Shown here: positions 46,872-55,723 of the stretch, one piece after another
How the letters are laid out: each line of letters begins with the position of its first letter
Numbering within the stretch: position 1 is the first letter of the stretch
NCBI RefSeq assembly: GCF_018476525.1
Contig: NZ_JAHCST010000023.1
Span: forward strand, 1-64,000
Source: Acrocarpospora catenulata
GTDB taxonomy: Bacteria; Actinomycetota; Actinomycetes; Streptosporangiales; Streptosporangiaceae
Reading direction: 5' to 3'
DNA length: 64,000 nt
Notes under the pieces: generated by a model
Told to the model about the DNA's origin: nothing
Seen by the model: only the letters and a program-made list of their open reading frames with translations
The model's database searches: none
Made by a program: the position numbers and the translations under genes

Positions 46872-47338
46872 GCCTTCGCCTCCTGGTTCTCCGCCGCCCA
46901 GCGGACCGAGCGCACGATGTTCTCGTAGCCGGTGCACCGGCAGAGCTGCCCCGAGATGGCCTCCCGGATCTCGCCCTCGTCCGGGTCGGGGTTGCGGTCG
47001 AGCAGCCAGCGGGCGGTCATCAGCATGCCGGGGGTGCAGAACCCGCACTGCAGTCCGTGGCACTGCACGAAGCCCTGCTGCACGGGGTCGAGCTCGCCGT
47101 CCTTCTCCAGGCCCTCCACCGTGGTCACCTCGTGCCCGTCGGCCATCACCGCCAGCACGGTGCACGACTTGACCGGCACGCCGTCCAACTGCACCACGCA
47201 CACCCCGCAGTTGGAGGTGTCGCAGCCCCAGTGGGTGCCGGTCAGGCCGAGCTCGTCGCGGAGGAAGTGCACCAGCAGCAGGCGCGGTTCCACGTCGCGC
47301 ACGTGGGTCTGGCCGTTCACGGTGACGCTGATCCTCAT
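46868..47338 (-). CDS. coxS: CO dehydrogenase small subunit, 2Fe-2S
   Basis: The 156-residue protein has both [2Fe-2S] sites: an N-terminal plant-type ferredoxin fold with CDTSNCGVC and a helical C-terminal domain with QCGFCTPGM and [10 protein letters not shown]. The GCDTSNC form is typical of CO dehydrogenases, whereas the second cluster in this window has GCEHGVC. It passes electrons from the Mo site to FAD in CoxM. It overlaps coxM and coxL by 4 bp each. Confidence 0.94.
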
Positions 47339-48213
47339 GACTGGCTCCCGTCGGCTCGGGCGGCGGCGCGGCTCAGCGCCCGGAAGGTGAGTTCTCCGGC
47401 CAGGTGGCGTTTGTAGTCGACCGGGCCGCGCTGGTCGGCCTGCGGCTCGCAGCTTTCGGCGGCGATCCTGCCCGCCTCGCGCAGGACCGCCTCGCCCGGT
47501 TCCTTTCCGATCAGGTACGCCTCGGCCTCGGGCGCGGTGAAGTGCTCGGCGCCCACGGCGGTCAGCCCCAGCCCCGCCTCGGCGATCACCCCGCCGGGCC
47601 CCAGCCGCAGGTAGGCCCCGGCGGCGGCCACCGGCCAGTCCCCCACCCTGCGCTCCACCTTGACGTACGCGCTGCCCGCCCCCGGCCTGATGGGCACCCG
47701 GAGCTCGGTCAGGATCTCCCCGGGTTCGACCACCGTCTCGTACGGCCCGACGTGGAAGTCCCGGATGGACACGGTACGGCTGCCGCCCGGCCCCGCGATC
47801 ACGGCATCGGCCCGGACGGCCGCGAACGCCGCCGAGAGATCCTCGGACGGGTCGGCCTGGCAGAGCGACCCGCCGACGGTGCCCCGGTTCCGCACCACGG
47901 GATCCGCGATCACCCGCTCCGCTTCATGAAATATCGGGAAATATCGGCCTACGTCGGGGTCGGCGAGGAGGGCGGCGTGCCGTACCAGGGCGCCGATCAC
48001 CAGCGTGTCCCCCGCCACCGCGAGGTGGCTCAGCTCCGCCAGCCCGTTGATGTCGATCAGGGCGTCCGGCTGGGCCAGCCGGAGCTTCATCATCGGGATC
48101 AGGCTGTGCCCGCCCGCCACCAGCCGGGCCTCGGGTCCGTACCGCTCCAGCAACTCCAGCGCGTGCCCCACGCTCTCGGCCCGCTCGAACTCGAAACTGG
48201 CGGGAACCTGCAT
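47335..48213 (-). CDS. coxM: CO dehydrogenase medium subunit, FAD-binding
   Basis: The 292-residue flavoprotein has the two FAD-binding motifs of the family, [17 protein letters not shown] (residues 33-49) and [16 protein letters not shown] (about 115-130), followed by the CO_deh_flav_C domain. First gene of coxM-coxS-coxL-xdhC; all junctions are 4-bp overlaps, enforcing stoichiometric translation. A 110-bp gap separates it from the divergent LysR gene. Confidence 0.93.
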   Translation of the reverse strand: MQVPASFEFERAESVGHALELLERYGPEARLVAGGHSLIPMMKLRLAQPDALIDINGLAELSHLAVAGDTLVIGALVRHAALLADPDVGRYFPIFHEAERVIADPVVRNRGTVGGSLCQADPSEDLSAAFAAVRADAVIAGPGGSRTVSIRDFHVGPYETVVEPGEILTELRVPIRPGAGSAYVKVERRVGDWPVAAAGAYLRLGPGGVIAEAGLGLTAVGAEHFTAPEAEAYLIGKEPGEAVLREAGRIAAESCEPQADQRGPVDYKRHLAGELTFRALSRAAARADGSQS

Positions 48214-48323
48214 GCCAACCTCCTCGTCGACTGCGCTACCCCCACCTCACCCCGCCCGGTGCCACCGCAACAATGCGGAAATAAGGGGTTCATTAATGAC
48301 CGAGAGCGGTCTAGAAAGAACAG
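48214..48323. promoter_or_regulatory. Divergent cox/LysR control region
   Basis: These 110 bp separate the cox operon from its probable LysR-type regulator. The right half is AT-rich and contains the perfect palindrome TCATTAATGA (48290-48299), a likely operator since LysR proteins bind A/T-rich dyads next to their own gene. No clear -35/-10 pair is seen. Confidence 0.5.
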
Positions 48324-49235
48324 GTGACCCTGACCCAGCTCAGCGCCTTCGTGTTCGTGGGCAGGCTCGGCTCGGTCAAGGCGGCGGCCAAGGCGCTCGG
48401 GGTCAGCGAACCGGCCATCTCGCAGGCGCTGGGCGCCCTCCGGGTGCACATGGGCGACCCGCTGGTGGTGCGCTCCGGGGACCGGATGACCCTCACCGAG
48501 GGGGGCAGGCGGCTCTTCTCCATCGCCGCCCAGATGGTCGCGCTCGGCGCCGAGGCGGAGTCCGCCGTCCGCACGGTCCGCGCCGACCGCCTGCACCTGG
48601 TGGCCACCGGCGCCATCGCCGAGTTCGTGGCCTCCTCCCTCACCGACGTCTTCGGCCGCCGCCGCGCGATGGAGACCACCTGCGGCGAGGCCGTCACCGA
48701 GGAGATCCCGCTCCTGCTCACCAGCCGGGTGGCCGACGTGGCCCTCGGCCCCAGGGTCACCGGCGAACGCCTGACCAGTCAGCCCGTGCTCCGCTGCCGT
48801 CTGCTCGCGGTCGGCTCCCCCACCGGCTCCCGGGACACCTGGCTGGTCGACCCGTCCATCGAGGATCCGGCCAGCGACGTCAGCCACCTGCTCCGCCGCC
48901 TGCGCGTCCCGGAGTCCCGCATCCGCGTCTTCCCCAGCCAGGCGGCCACCTGGGACGCCGCCACGGCCGGCGACGGCATCGCCCCCGCCATCGGCCACCT
49001 GGCCACCCGCCACCTCCGCCGCGGCGACCTCACCGTCGTCGAAACCCCGGCCACCCCCGTCGATCTGACCTGGTACGCCACCGCCCTGGACCCCACCAGC
49101 CGCTCCCCCTTGGCCGGGACCTTCCTGGACTTCCTCAGCACCCCGACCGCCACCCAGCTGATGCACTCCCCCGGGGCCGGGGTCCCGCGCGCCCGGTTCC
49201 GCCCGGCCGTACACGTGTCCATCTGGAGCAAGTGA
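48324..49235 (+). CDS. LysR-family transcriptional regulator, likely cox regulator
   Basis: The 303-residue protein starts at GTG with TLTQLSAFVFVGRLGSVKAA, and the helix-turn-helix continues through GVSEPAISQALGALR. The C-terminal two-thirds is a substrate-binding effector domain. Its position divergent from coxM, as for CoxR-like regulators in other CO oxidisers, suggests control of the CO dehydrogenase genes. The effector is unknown. Confidence 0.85.
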   Translation: MTLTQLSAFVFVGRLGSVKAAAKALGVSEPAISQALGALRVHMGDPLVVRSGDRMTLTEGGRRLFSIAAQMVALGAEAESAVRTVRADRLHLVATGAIAEFVASSLTDVFGRRRAMETTCGEAVTEEIPLLLTSRVADVALGPRVTGERLTSQPVLRCRLLAVGSPTGSRDTWLVDPSIEDPASDVSHLLRRLRVPESRIRVFPSQAATWDAATAGDGIAPAIGHLATRHLRRGDLTVVETPATPVDLTWYATALDPTSRSPLAGTFLDFLSTPTATQLMHSPGAGVPRARFRPAVHVSIWSK

Positions 49236-49327
49236 CGCGCGGCGGCGGGCGAAGCAATCGTTGTATGGGATCCGTCCGGACCTGCCGATGCACACTCGGG
49301 TGGAGCCGAGGCCGAGGAGGTTCCGCT

Positions 49328-50068
49328 GTGAACGTCGACCTTTCCGCCGGGTCCCCGCGCGACGGCGTGGCCTGGCCGGCGGGGACGCTGCTGGCCCGGC
49401 TCGGGGCGCGGGCGCGGGCGGATCTGCTGGATCTGGGTTCGCCGCGCGCGTTCGGTCCTGGCCGGGTGCTGATCCGGCAGGGCGAGCCGGGCATGCACGT
49501 CTACCTGCTCACCTCCGTACGGGCCGGGGCGTCGGCCTGCGTGAAGGTGAGCGCGCGGCTGGCCAACGGCGCGGAGAGCCTGCTGGACATCACGGTGTCG
49601 GGGGACGTGGTGGGCGAGATGACCCTGCTGCGCGGGGTCGCCCGCACGGCCACGGTGACCACCTGCTCACCCGTCCGCGCACGGGTGATCTCCGGCGGGG
49701 AGTTCCTGGGCTTCCTGGCCCGGCACGAGGAGGCCTGGCCCGCCGTGGGCGGCATGGTGGCCGATCGGCTGGTCTGGGCCAACGACCGCCGCCTGGAGTT
49801 CGCCGGGTACCCCGTCCTGGCGCGGCTGGCCCGCGCGCTCAGCGTGCTGACCGCCCGGCACGGGTACCGCACCAGCGCGGGCCACGACCTGGGCGTCCGG
49901 CTCTCCCACGACGAGCTGGGAAAACTGATCGGAGCCGGCCGGGACGCGATCGGCAAGGCGGTGGCCCGCCTCCGGGACGAGGGCCTCATCTCGGTCCGCT
50001 ACCGGCGGATCACCGTCCTGGCCCTGCCCGCGCTCTCCGCCTACGCGGATCACCACATGAGCAGGTAG
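49328..50068 (+). CDS. Crp/Fnr-family transcriptional regulator
   Basis: The 246-residue protein starts at GTG 49328, 8 bp after a strong GAGGAGG. It has a cyclic-nucleotide-type sensor domain (FGPGRVLIRQGEPGMHVYLL, GDVVGEMTLLRGVARTATV with the phosphate-binding loop) and a C-terminal winged helix (VRLSHDELGKLIGAGRDAIG, AVARLRDEGLI). No Fe-S Cys motif is present, so it is Crp-like rather than Fnr-like. Decayed copies of its HTH-coding region lie at 50649-50775. It overlaps the convergent DUF1707 gene by 19 bp. Confidence 0.88.
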   Translation: MNVDLSAGSPRDGVAWPAGTLLARLGARARADLLDLGSPRAFGPGRVLIRQGEPGMHVYLLTSVRAGASACVKVSARLANGAESLLDITVSGDVVGEMTLLRGVARTATVTTCSPVRARVISGGEFLGFLARHEEAWPAVGGMVADRLVWANDRRLEFAGYPVLARLARALSVLTARHGYRTSAGHDLGVRLSHDELGKLIGAGRDAIGKAVARLRDEGLISVRYRRITVLALPALSAYADHHMSR

Positions 50069-50481
50069 ACCGTCCCGGCGATGACCGTGACCAGGCAGGC
50101 GAGGGCGAGCAGTCGGGCGGCAGGGGTGGCGTGAGTGAGCCAGTGCGACACGGTCACCCCGAGCAGGGCGACTCCGTAGACAAGGATGACCAACGGCAGG
50201 AACAGGTATAAGGCGATCTTCAGGGAGCGCTCGACATCGGCCTCCGAGGGCCCACGCCGGATCTTGCCGGCGGAATGGTCCTCGCCGGACGTCAGGGCCA
50301 TCCCCGGGATCGGGGGCAGGTCGGTGACCAGCCTCTCCAGGTCGCGGCGCGTTCTGGCCCCGTCGGAGGCGGCGATGCGGGCCGCCAGGTCAGCCCATTC
50401 CAGTCGTCCCGCCACGAAGTGCTCCTGGAGGATGGCGCGCACCTGGTCCCGCTCGGCAGGCGAAACACGCTTGTTGTCCAA
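50050..50481 (-). CDS. DUF1707 membrane protein
   Basis: The 143-residue protein opens with the DUF1707 motif: RVSPAERDQVRAILQEHFVAGR, then EWADLAARIAAS and RRDLERLVTDLP, followed by two TM helices near the C-terminus (LFLPLVILVYGVALLGV and LLALACLVTVIAGTVYLL). The start is TTG, supported by AAAGG 6 bp upstream. The family is actinomycete-specific and of unknown function; the N-terminal domain resembles SHOCT-like oligomerisation modules. Confidence 0.85.
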   Translation of the reverse strand: MDNKRVSPAERDQVRAILQEHFVAGRLEWADLAARIAASDGARTRRDLERLVTDLPPIPGMALTSGEDHSAGKIRRGPSEADVERSLKIALYLFLPLVILVYGVALLGVTVSHWLTHATPAARLLALACLVTVIAGTVYLLMW

Positions 50482-50648
50482 GATTGACCTTTCCCCGCAC
50501 CAGATCGCCCAACGTACAGCAAGTACAACGGCGATCTACACCTCCGGGTCGCGGGCGGATCGAGCCCCCAGGCGGCCCGGTCCGCGTGCCGTTCACCGTC
50601 TGGCTGAGGGCGGGTGGTCTCCGACAATGGGTGGAGTAGCGCTCCCTA

Positions 50649-50775
50649 AACGAGTTGGAAAGATGCTCGGACGAGCCGGGACGTGATCGGCAAGGCGGAT
50701 CGCCCGGCTCCGGAACGACAGCACATCACCGTCTGGCTACCGGCAGATCGTCGTCCTCGCACTCGTACGCAGCCC
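50649..50775 (+). pseudogene. Decayed duplicate of the Crp/Fnr HTH-coding end
   Basis: The DNA parallels 49912-50030 of the intact regulator gene: GAGTTGGAAAGATGCTCGGA against GAGCTGGGAAAACTGATCGG, then identical GATCGGCAAGGCGG, CCGG and CTACCGG-CAGATCG blocks. Several base changes and indels break the frame. It is a tandem duplication remnant, 0.7 kb away from its source, with the DUF1707 gene between. Confidence 0.75.
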
Positions 50776-50917
50776 GGAACTCTAGGAACTCCAACCATCA
50801 CCGTACTGGAATTCACGGGAACCCTATTGCTCGGACTCTGCCCGCTCACGGTTCCAGCCCTACGGACGACACGGCAGCAGGCGGGAAGCAACGCATCTAC
50901 AACTCCCGAATGAGCAC

Positions 50918-50946
50918 TAGGCATGTGCCGACCGAGAAAATAGAAT
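50918..50946 (+). promoter_or_regulatory. Candidate promoter of the GalT-sulfotransferase operon
   Basis: TAGAAT (50941-50946) is a good -10 box; TAGGCA (50918-50923), 17 bp upstream, is a poor -35. The ATG of the GalT gene is 28 bp downstream. Confidence 0.35.
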
Positions 50947-50974
50947 GTCGATCGCAGCGGCGAAAGGTGGTCCG

Positions 50975-51940
50975 ATGAGGAGCTCGGCCCGCGCGATATG
51001 GAGCCCGGTCGAGGACGAGTGGACAATAATTCTGCCGAATCGGCTCGATGTGCGAGCACAAATAGACCGGACCAAAAAGGATGAACCAGGAATCCACTGC
51101 CCATTCTGTCCAGGATCTGCAGAACTCCCCCGAGACTACGAGGTCGTAACGCTCCCAAGCAAGCATCCCGTGGTCACCTCGAAGGGCCCAGCCTACGCAG
51201 ATGGCCCCTATGGTGACCACCAGGTTCTGCTCTACACATCAAATCATTACGGACGACTGGTCGATCAAAGCGTTCGCGTCATACACGAGATGTTGTCCCT
51301 GGTCGGTAAACGAACCAAGGAGATGATGCGGGACTCTCGTATTCGAGCCGTCTACGCGTTCGAATCACACGGCGACGAGTTCGGGCCCACGGTAGCCCAC
51401 CCCCATGGTCAGATCGTCGGTCTTGATTTCACCCCTCGAAGGATGTGGATCGACGACTCCGGCTGCCCCATCTGCTCCTGGCCCGATGCGGAACACCTGC
51501 TCATCCAGGATTCCTCCCTGGCGAGACTCCAGATATCCCCATGGGCCCGCCTCCCCTTTGAAATGGCCGTGACACCTGTCCGCCATGTCGGATACCTGAG
51601 CGAACTACGGAACGAAGAACGCGAAGCACTCGCCTTCGAGATCAAAACAGCCCTGCTCCTCTGCTCGCGTGCGACCGGGGAAATGCCACCGTATCTACTG
51701 AACATCATGCAGTCGACAAAAGATGCAGATGCCGCCCAGCACCTGCGCATCGAAATAGTTCCGTTGCACAAGCCCGACGGCACTCTGAAAAGGCCGGGCG
51801 CGATGGAACTTGGCGCGGGCATTTATCTCAACCCATTGGAACCCGCCCGTGCCGCCAACATCTTGAGGAAAAGTCTCCATCATGATCGTAAGCAGAATAC
51901 AGATGATCGGCACCCAACGCTCGGGGTCGAATCTCCTTAG
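50975..51940 (+). CDS. Galactose-1-phosphate uridylyltransferase-like nucleotidyltransferase
   Basis: The 321-residue protein starts at ATG 50975 after AAAGGTGG. It has the zinc-binding HCPFC (residues 41-45), GDEFGPTVAHPHGQIVG with the catalytic HPHGQ at 142-146 (His144 takes the uridylyl group), and a second Cys pair CPICSW. It belongs to the GalT branch of the HIT superfamily. No galK or galE is nearby, so the natural substrate may be another sugar or nucleotide. The 3' end overlaps the sulfotransferase gene by 59 bp, so the two are co-expressed. Confidence 0.87.
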   Translation: MRSSARAIWSPVEDEWTIILPNRLDVRAQIDRTKKDEPGIHCPFCPGSAELPRDYEVVTLPSKHPVVTSKGPAYADGPYGDHQVLLYTSNHYGRLVDQSVRVIHEMLSLVGKRTKEMMRDSRIRAVYAFESHGDEFGPTVAHPHGQIVGLDFTPRRMWIDDSGCPICSWPDAEHLLIQDSSLARLQISPWARLPFEMAVTPVRHVGYLSELRNEEREALAFEIKTALLLCSRATGEMPPYLLNIMQSTKDADAAQHLRIEIVPLHKPDGTLKRPGAMELGAGIYLNPLEPARAANILRKSLHHDRKQNTDDRHPTLGVESP

Positions 51941-52889
51941 GCTCATGCTCGGCAGGCTCGATGGGGTGGCCGCACCACCCTCAGTTCACAAACTCAAAGA
52001 GTTTCAGAAGCTCCTGCCTCGATACACAAAACACGGTGAGCTGGACCGCCGCGATCTCGCCATGGACATGACCCGCCTGATCGACCTCAATGTCCTTTCC
52101 TGGCCGGAAGGCGCCTACTCGCCCCGCAGGATAGTGGACGCTATGCGGCATGACAGCCTGGCCGGCGCGGTGATCGCCTGCTACGACTGTTGCACGGAAA
52201 CACTCTCACGCGAAGTATGGGTGAATAAATGCCTGGAGAACCTATATTACTTCGACCAAATTGTCAGGGCCAGCCCCACAGTCAAAGTCATACATATAGT
52301 ACGCGACCCTAGAGACGTTGCGCTATCCTTCCGAAAAGCTCCGATAGGACCAAAACATCCATGCATCGCTGGGTTTAACTGGAAGCGAGACCAAGTCCAG
52401 GCAGAGGCTCTTCGCCAGGGGCACCCTGAAATCCACTGGTCGACCATCCGCTATGAGGACCTGGTGCGGTATCCCCACGACACCATGCGTGGTCTGTGCC
52501 AGCAACTCGGGCTTGATTTTCAGGAGTCGATCTTCGACTTCCACCGGAGCTCAGAAGCACTGATCGCGTCAAGGCTCTCGCCGATCTGGGTCAATCTGGC
52601 GAAACCATTATCGAGTTCCCACGTGGGCGCCCACACAGCCGCCTCCGTCAGAGACTTTGTCAAACAAGTGGAAGAAGTCACAGCCGACCTTATGACTACC
52701 TATGGATATCAGCCGCTCTACGTTGGCAGCGCAATGAGTCGACCCGAAGAGATGCTGGCCGAAGCCGAAGCACGGAACCGTGAACTGCAGAACATTCACC
52801 TGCGAAGTCTCGATCCCGAAGTCGAGAAGGAACACGGCCGCCGACTTGAATTTCTCGCCGAACTTAAGCGGTTGACACCAGACCACTGA
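51882..52889 (+). CDS. PAPS-dependent sulfotransferase
   Basis: The 335-residue protein has the 5'-phosphosulfate loop MIGTQRSGSNLLR (residues 8-20) and the 3'-phosphate motif HIVRDPRDVALSFR near residues 139-152, both intact. GAGGAAAAG lies upstream. It moves sulfate from PAPS to a hydroxyl or amine of an unknown acceptor. The overlapping GalT-like gene suggests a sugar or nucleotide-sugar acceptor. The stop is 10 bp from that of the convergent 416-residue gene. Confidence 0.88.
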   Translation: MIVSRIQMIGTQRSGSNLLRLMLGRLDGVAAPPSVHKLKEFQKLLPRYTKHGELDRRDLAMDMTRLIDLNVLSWPEGAYSPRRIVDAMRHDSLAGAVIACYDCCTETLSREVWVNKCLENLYYFDQIVRASPTVKVIHIVRDPRDVALSFRKAPIGPKHPCIAGFNWKRDQVQAEALRQGHPEIHWSTIRYEDLVRYPHDTMRGLCQQLGLDFQESIFDFHRSSEALIASRLSPIWVNLAKPLSSSHVGAHTAASVRDFVKQVEEVTADLMTTYGYQPLYVGSAMSRPEEMLAEAEARNRELQNIHLRSLDPEVEKEHGRRLEFLAELKRLTPDH

Positions 52890-52899
52890 GCCGATCCCG

Positions 52900-54150
52900 C
52901 TAGCGGAGACGACGCGTGGTCCATGCCATAAGGGCGATGACACCCCCGGCCACAAAGTTCGCGGCCAGGTCACCGATCGAAAAGTCGTCGGATCGCATCC
53001 AGATCAACGTTGCTGCGGCGACCACCGTGACCGCACCCGCCCAGAGCGTCCCCTGAATCACGCGATGGCGCTTTCTCACGACTCCCAGGGCTGAGATCAG
53101 GGTGCTTCCCCAAGTCAGATCGCCACGCCCGACCACATTCCCGTGACTTCCAATTATCGACAGCATTCCATAGATGTAACCGTAGGTGCGAGTCGACACG
53201 TATGGACCGGAATCCGGGTAGCGAAATCCTTCGCCGAGGACACCACTAACGATCTGGTTGAGAGCAGCCTGCGTACTCGAGGCGAGGTAGCGCCTTATTG
53301 GCCGCACCAACCAGGCGTCGGCGATCAGATGGATCTGCCAGGGAACTCGGACAAAGTCCCGATCGTGATCCCCCAGAAGATCGATACTCGATTCTCTGGG
53401 CTCGGCGAGTTTGTCCTTGAGCCTCAGCCACAGGTAGTCGAAGACCAGGACGGCCTCGCTTCGCTGGATGAGACTCGTCTCAATGAGAACCTGAAGCACG
53501 AACGTACTGACATAGACCTCGTCGACCGTACCGCCACTCGACCTGGCCCTGGCCAGCAGGCGGCCTCGAAGCTCTTCGTGGATACTGGCGGAAACGGGAA
53601 AGCCGTTGGCGCTCAGCGCCCTCAGCACGTGGGCGGTGGCCAACTCACTGATGACGGCCCCCGAGTTCAGTGTGACGCCCCAGCCGCTGCTGCCGACAAC
53701 CAGCCCAGTCATAATCCGCTCGGCGATCTCATATCGCAATTGATCACAGGACGCCAGGCCGGTGGAAACGAAACTCAGCGCGTAGAGGATTTCTGCCTGT
53801 TTTACAGTGTTCTGCTGTTCCTGAAGTAATCGTTTTTCGAGGGTGCCCAGCCGCGGCTTGTCCCTCTCGATCGCCCGCTCGACCGCCGGCCGCTGCGCCA
53901 GATATTTGACCAGCCCCACAGCGACCTCCCTGGACCGGTCGTCGTCACGGGCTTCCGCCGCCAGCACCCGCAGCGCGGCAGCCGTCCCGTGCAGTCCCCG
54001 GTGCGGGCGATCCGGAAAGTCGAAATACTGGCTTGATGCGAATAATCCGGGAGGAAGGTGTTGAATCCTTACTCCCACCGTGCAGTCATGCTGGAATTTG
54101 TTCCGTATCACCTCCATGCATTCACGGAGGCGCCCCTTATCGACAGTCAT
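52900..54150 (-). CDS. Toroid-like protein with two C-terminal TM helices
   Basis: The 416-residue protein is unknown. Residues 40-345 are helical with spaced Gly-rich turns (HRGLHGTAAALRVLA, GSSGWGVTLNSGAVISELATAHVLRAL, GEGFRYPDSGPYVSTRTYGYIYGML), the pattern of alpha/alpha-toroid folds such as terpene cyclase-like or lanthionine-cyclase-like proteins. No Asp-rich catalytic motif is seen. Two TM helices lie near 357-375 and 385-410. Third gene of a leftward unit after Nudix and HIT genes, 19 bp after the HIT stop. It is clearly less GC-rich than the rest of the window. Confidence 0.65.
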   Translation of the reverse strand: MTVDKGRLRECMEVIRNKFQHDCTVGVRIQHLPPGLFASSQYFDFPDRPHRGLHGTAAALRVLAAEARDDDRSREVAVGLVKYLAQRPAVERAIERDKPRLGTLEKRLLQEQQNTVKQAEILYALSFVSTGLASCDQLRYEIAERIMTGLVVGSSGWGVTLNSGAVISELATAHVLRALSANGFPVSASIHEELRGRLLARARSSGGTVDEVYVSTFVLQVLIETSLIQRSEAVLVFDYLWLRLKDKLAEPRESSIDLLGDHDRDFVRVPWQIHLIADAWLVRPIRRYLASSTQAALNQIVSGVLGEGFRYPDSGPYVSTRTYGYIYGMLSIIGSHGNVVGRGDLTWGSTLISALGVVRKRHRVIQGTLWAGAVTVVAAATLIWMRSDDFSIGDLAANFVAGGVIALMAWTTRRLR

Positions 54151-54169
54151 CTAGTTCATGGCCCCATAT

Positions 54170-54766
54170 CTATGAACCGACCAAGGTGTCATAGGTTATG
54201 CGCATATTTTGCCAAAATGGGGCAGCGGCATAATCCCATGCTTGCTGTTCCCCGAGTTGAGCTGCCACCTGACGGCGAAAGAACTGAGACGTCCCCGGGT
54301 CAGGTGCGACCAGAATGGAGCCGTGCCGCGAGCACATCAGATATGGCCGCTCAGCATCGTAGTGCGCCAGGAAGTCACGGAGAGTCGCGAATAACTGATA
54401 GGGTGGCGCCAGCGAAAGCGTCACCCTATCCCCGACGGCCCACAGATGCAGGTGGGCGTGTTCGATGCATGACGACCCGGGCATGGAGCGGGGACCACCA
54501 CTGTGCTCGAAGAAGATCACCGGGCCAAAGTGCGTCTCAAGGGCCCGGGTGACCTCGTCAACGAATCCCAGGAGCTCTTCACGCCTGTCTTTGTCCAACC
54601 GGGTAAGGGATGAAACATGCTCTGCAGTACATATCAAGACGTACCCTGGAGCGACCGCGCCCGTGCCGATAATGGCAAAGTCACCATGCGGATTCACCCG
54701 AACGGGCCGGTCGTACCAGGGGACATCGTCCGCCTGTGCAGCGACCTTGCACATGAAACAACTCAT
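54170..54766 (-). CDS. HIT-family nucleotide hydrolase/transferase
   Basis: The 198-residue protein has an N-terminal CFMC zinc knuckle, VAPGYVLICTAEHVSSL and the histidine triad HAHLH at residues 103-107 (HxHxHxx). It should cleave or transfer a nucleotidyl group, for instance from adenylated or dinucleoside polyphosphate substrates. The C-terminal 70 residues are unlike the short HIT proteins and may bind a partner. It lies between the Nudix gene and the toroid-like gene on the same strand, an arrangement I do not recognise. Confidence 0.85.
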   Translation of the reverse strand: MSCFMCKVAAQADDVPWYDRPVRVNPHGDFAIIGTGAVAPGYVLICTAEHVSSLTRLDKDRREELLGFVDEVTRALETHFGPVIFFEHSGGPRSMPGSSCIEHAHLHLWAVGDRVTLSLAPPYQLFATLRDFLAHYDAERPYLMCSRHGSILVAPDPGTSQFFRRQVAAQLGEQQAWDYAAAPFWQNMRITYDTLVGS

Positions 54767-54817
54767 GCGAACGTCCCGTCTCCGTTTTCGAATATGATCG
54801 CGTAGCGGGCTGAGCGG

Positions 54818-55408
54818 CTATACTTCCTGAATGCTCGACGCGGAGGACTTCTTCGGGCCTCCCGATCGCCGCGGCCGTTTCCCCGCTGAGATTCCGGCAG
54901 TGCGACGCGACAGTCCGGACAGACTGCCAAACCATACCCGTAGCCGTCTTACTGGATGTACGTGCTGGCTTTTCTCCCAGTTGCTGAAGAAGATCTCAGC
55001 GGCGGGGCGGAGGGAGGGGATGAGATCCAGACTCAGCAGTTTTTCGATGGGAATCCATTTCGCCAGGTCAAGGTGATCGCTCTCGTCGCGCCCGTCCGTA
55101 CTAATCTGGAACGATGTTGGGCTGCATTTTCGCGCTAACGCCACGACTTGGGTTCCCTGATCGGGCGGCTCTCCAGGGCCGTGCATGACCCATTGCCATA
55201 CATGAAACGGCTTTCCGGGATTTACACCAATGCCGGTTTCTTCAAATACTTCACGTTTGATATGGTCGTCGATGTCTTCGCCGAACAGCATGCGACCGCC
55301 GGGCACCTCCCACCGTAGTGGGTTATGGGGGTCCTCGCTCGACTTCCGGACCATAAGTATATGGTCGCCTCGCACAATAAAAGCCTTTTGGGCGAATTGT
55401 TGCACCAT
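54818..55408 (-). CDS. Nudix hydrolase
   Basis: The 196-residue protein has a complete Nudix box at residues 38-60: Gly, five residues, Glu, seven residues, REVFEETGI. Preceding strands read QKAFIVRGDHILMVRKS and WEVPGG. The last 40 residues are basic and disordered. It hydrolyses an X-linked nucleoside diphosphate of unknown type. First gene of the leftward Nudix-HIT-toroid unit. Confidence 0.87.
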   Translation of the reverse strand: MVQQFAQKAFIVRGDHILMVRKSSEDPHNPLRWEVPGGRMLFGEDIDDHIKREVFEETGIGVNPGKPFHVWQWVMHGPGEPPDQGTQVVALARKCSPTSFQISTDGRDESDHLDLAKWIPIEKLLSLDLIPSLRPAAEIFFSNWEKSQHVHPVRRLRVWFGSLSGLSRRTAGISAGKRPRRSGGPKKSSASSIQEV

Positions 55409-55723
55409 TGCAAGGAACCCTTCCCACCGTTCTTAACGGCCCGACTGGTCTGGCACGCTAGAGTAGCGAACAATCTCCTTGCCCACTCGGATTATGGCAT
55501 GGTGCCTAACGATTCGCCAGCACGTCGCAGCACCTGGTCACTGATCCTCTAGCGTGTGCCACTACTCCCCATCACGACGCTTTCGCTGGACGGAAATAAT
55601 CTTCCCACTTTCGCCCATGCCACGCCGCCGGTGATACCTACCTGTCTGTACCTTTTTATGTTCATGTTGCCTAAGGACCGCGAGAGAGCGGGCGGCTCTT
55701 TAGGCATGGCTATCATTGGCTGC
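55409..55723. other. 315-bp gap, lower GC, no gene seen
   Basis: This separates the divergent Nudix and methyltransferase genes and presumably holds both promoters. TATCAT at 55711-55716 lies 7 bp before the methyltransferase ATG, the spacing of a leaderless -10 box; no -35 is evident. Confidence 0.4.

Larger units (their letters stand above)
50482..50974. other. 493-bp gap with a Crp remnant and a promoter
   Basis: No intact gene. It holds a decayed HTH copy (50649-50775) and a candidate promoter for the GalT gene (50918-50946). Base composition falls from here to the right, marking the left edge of the island with GalT. Confidence 0.5.

Noticed and set aside
50975-51940. Galactose (Leloir) operon
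   Set aside because: No galactokinase or epimerase is near; the GalT-like gene is instead coupled to a sulfotransferase.
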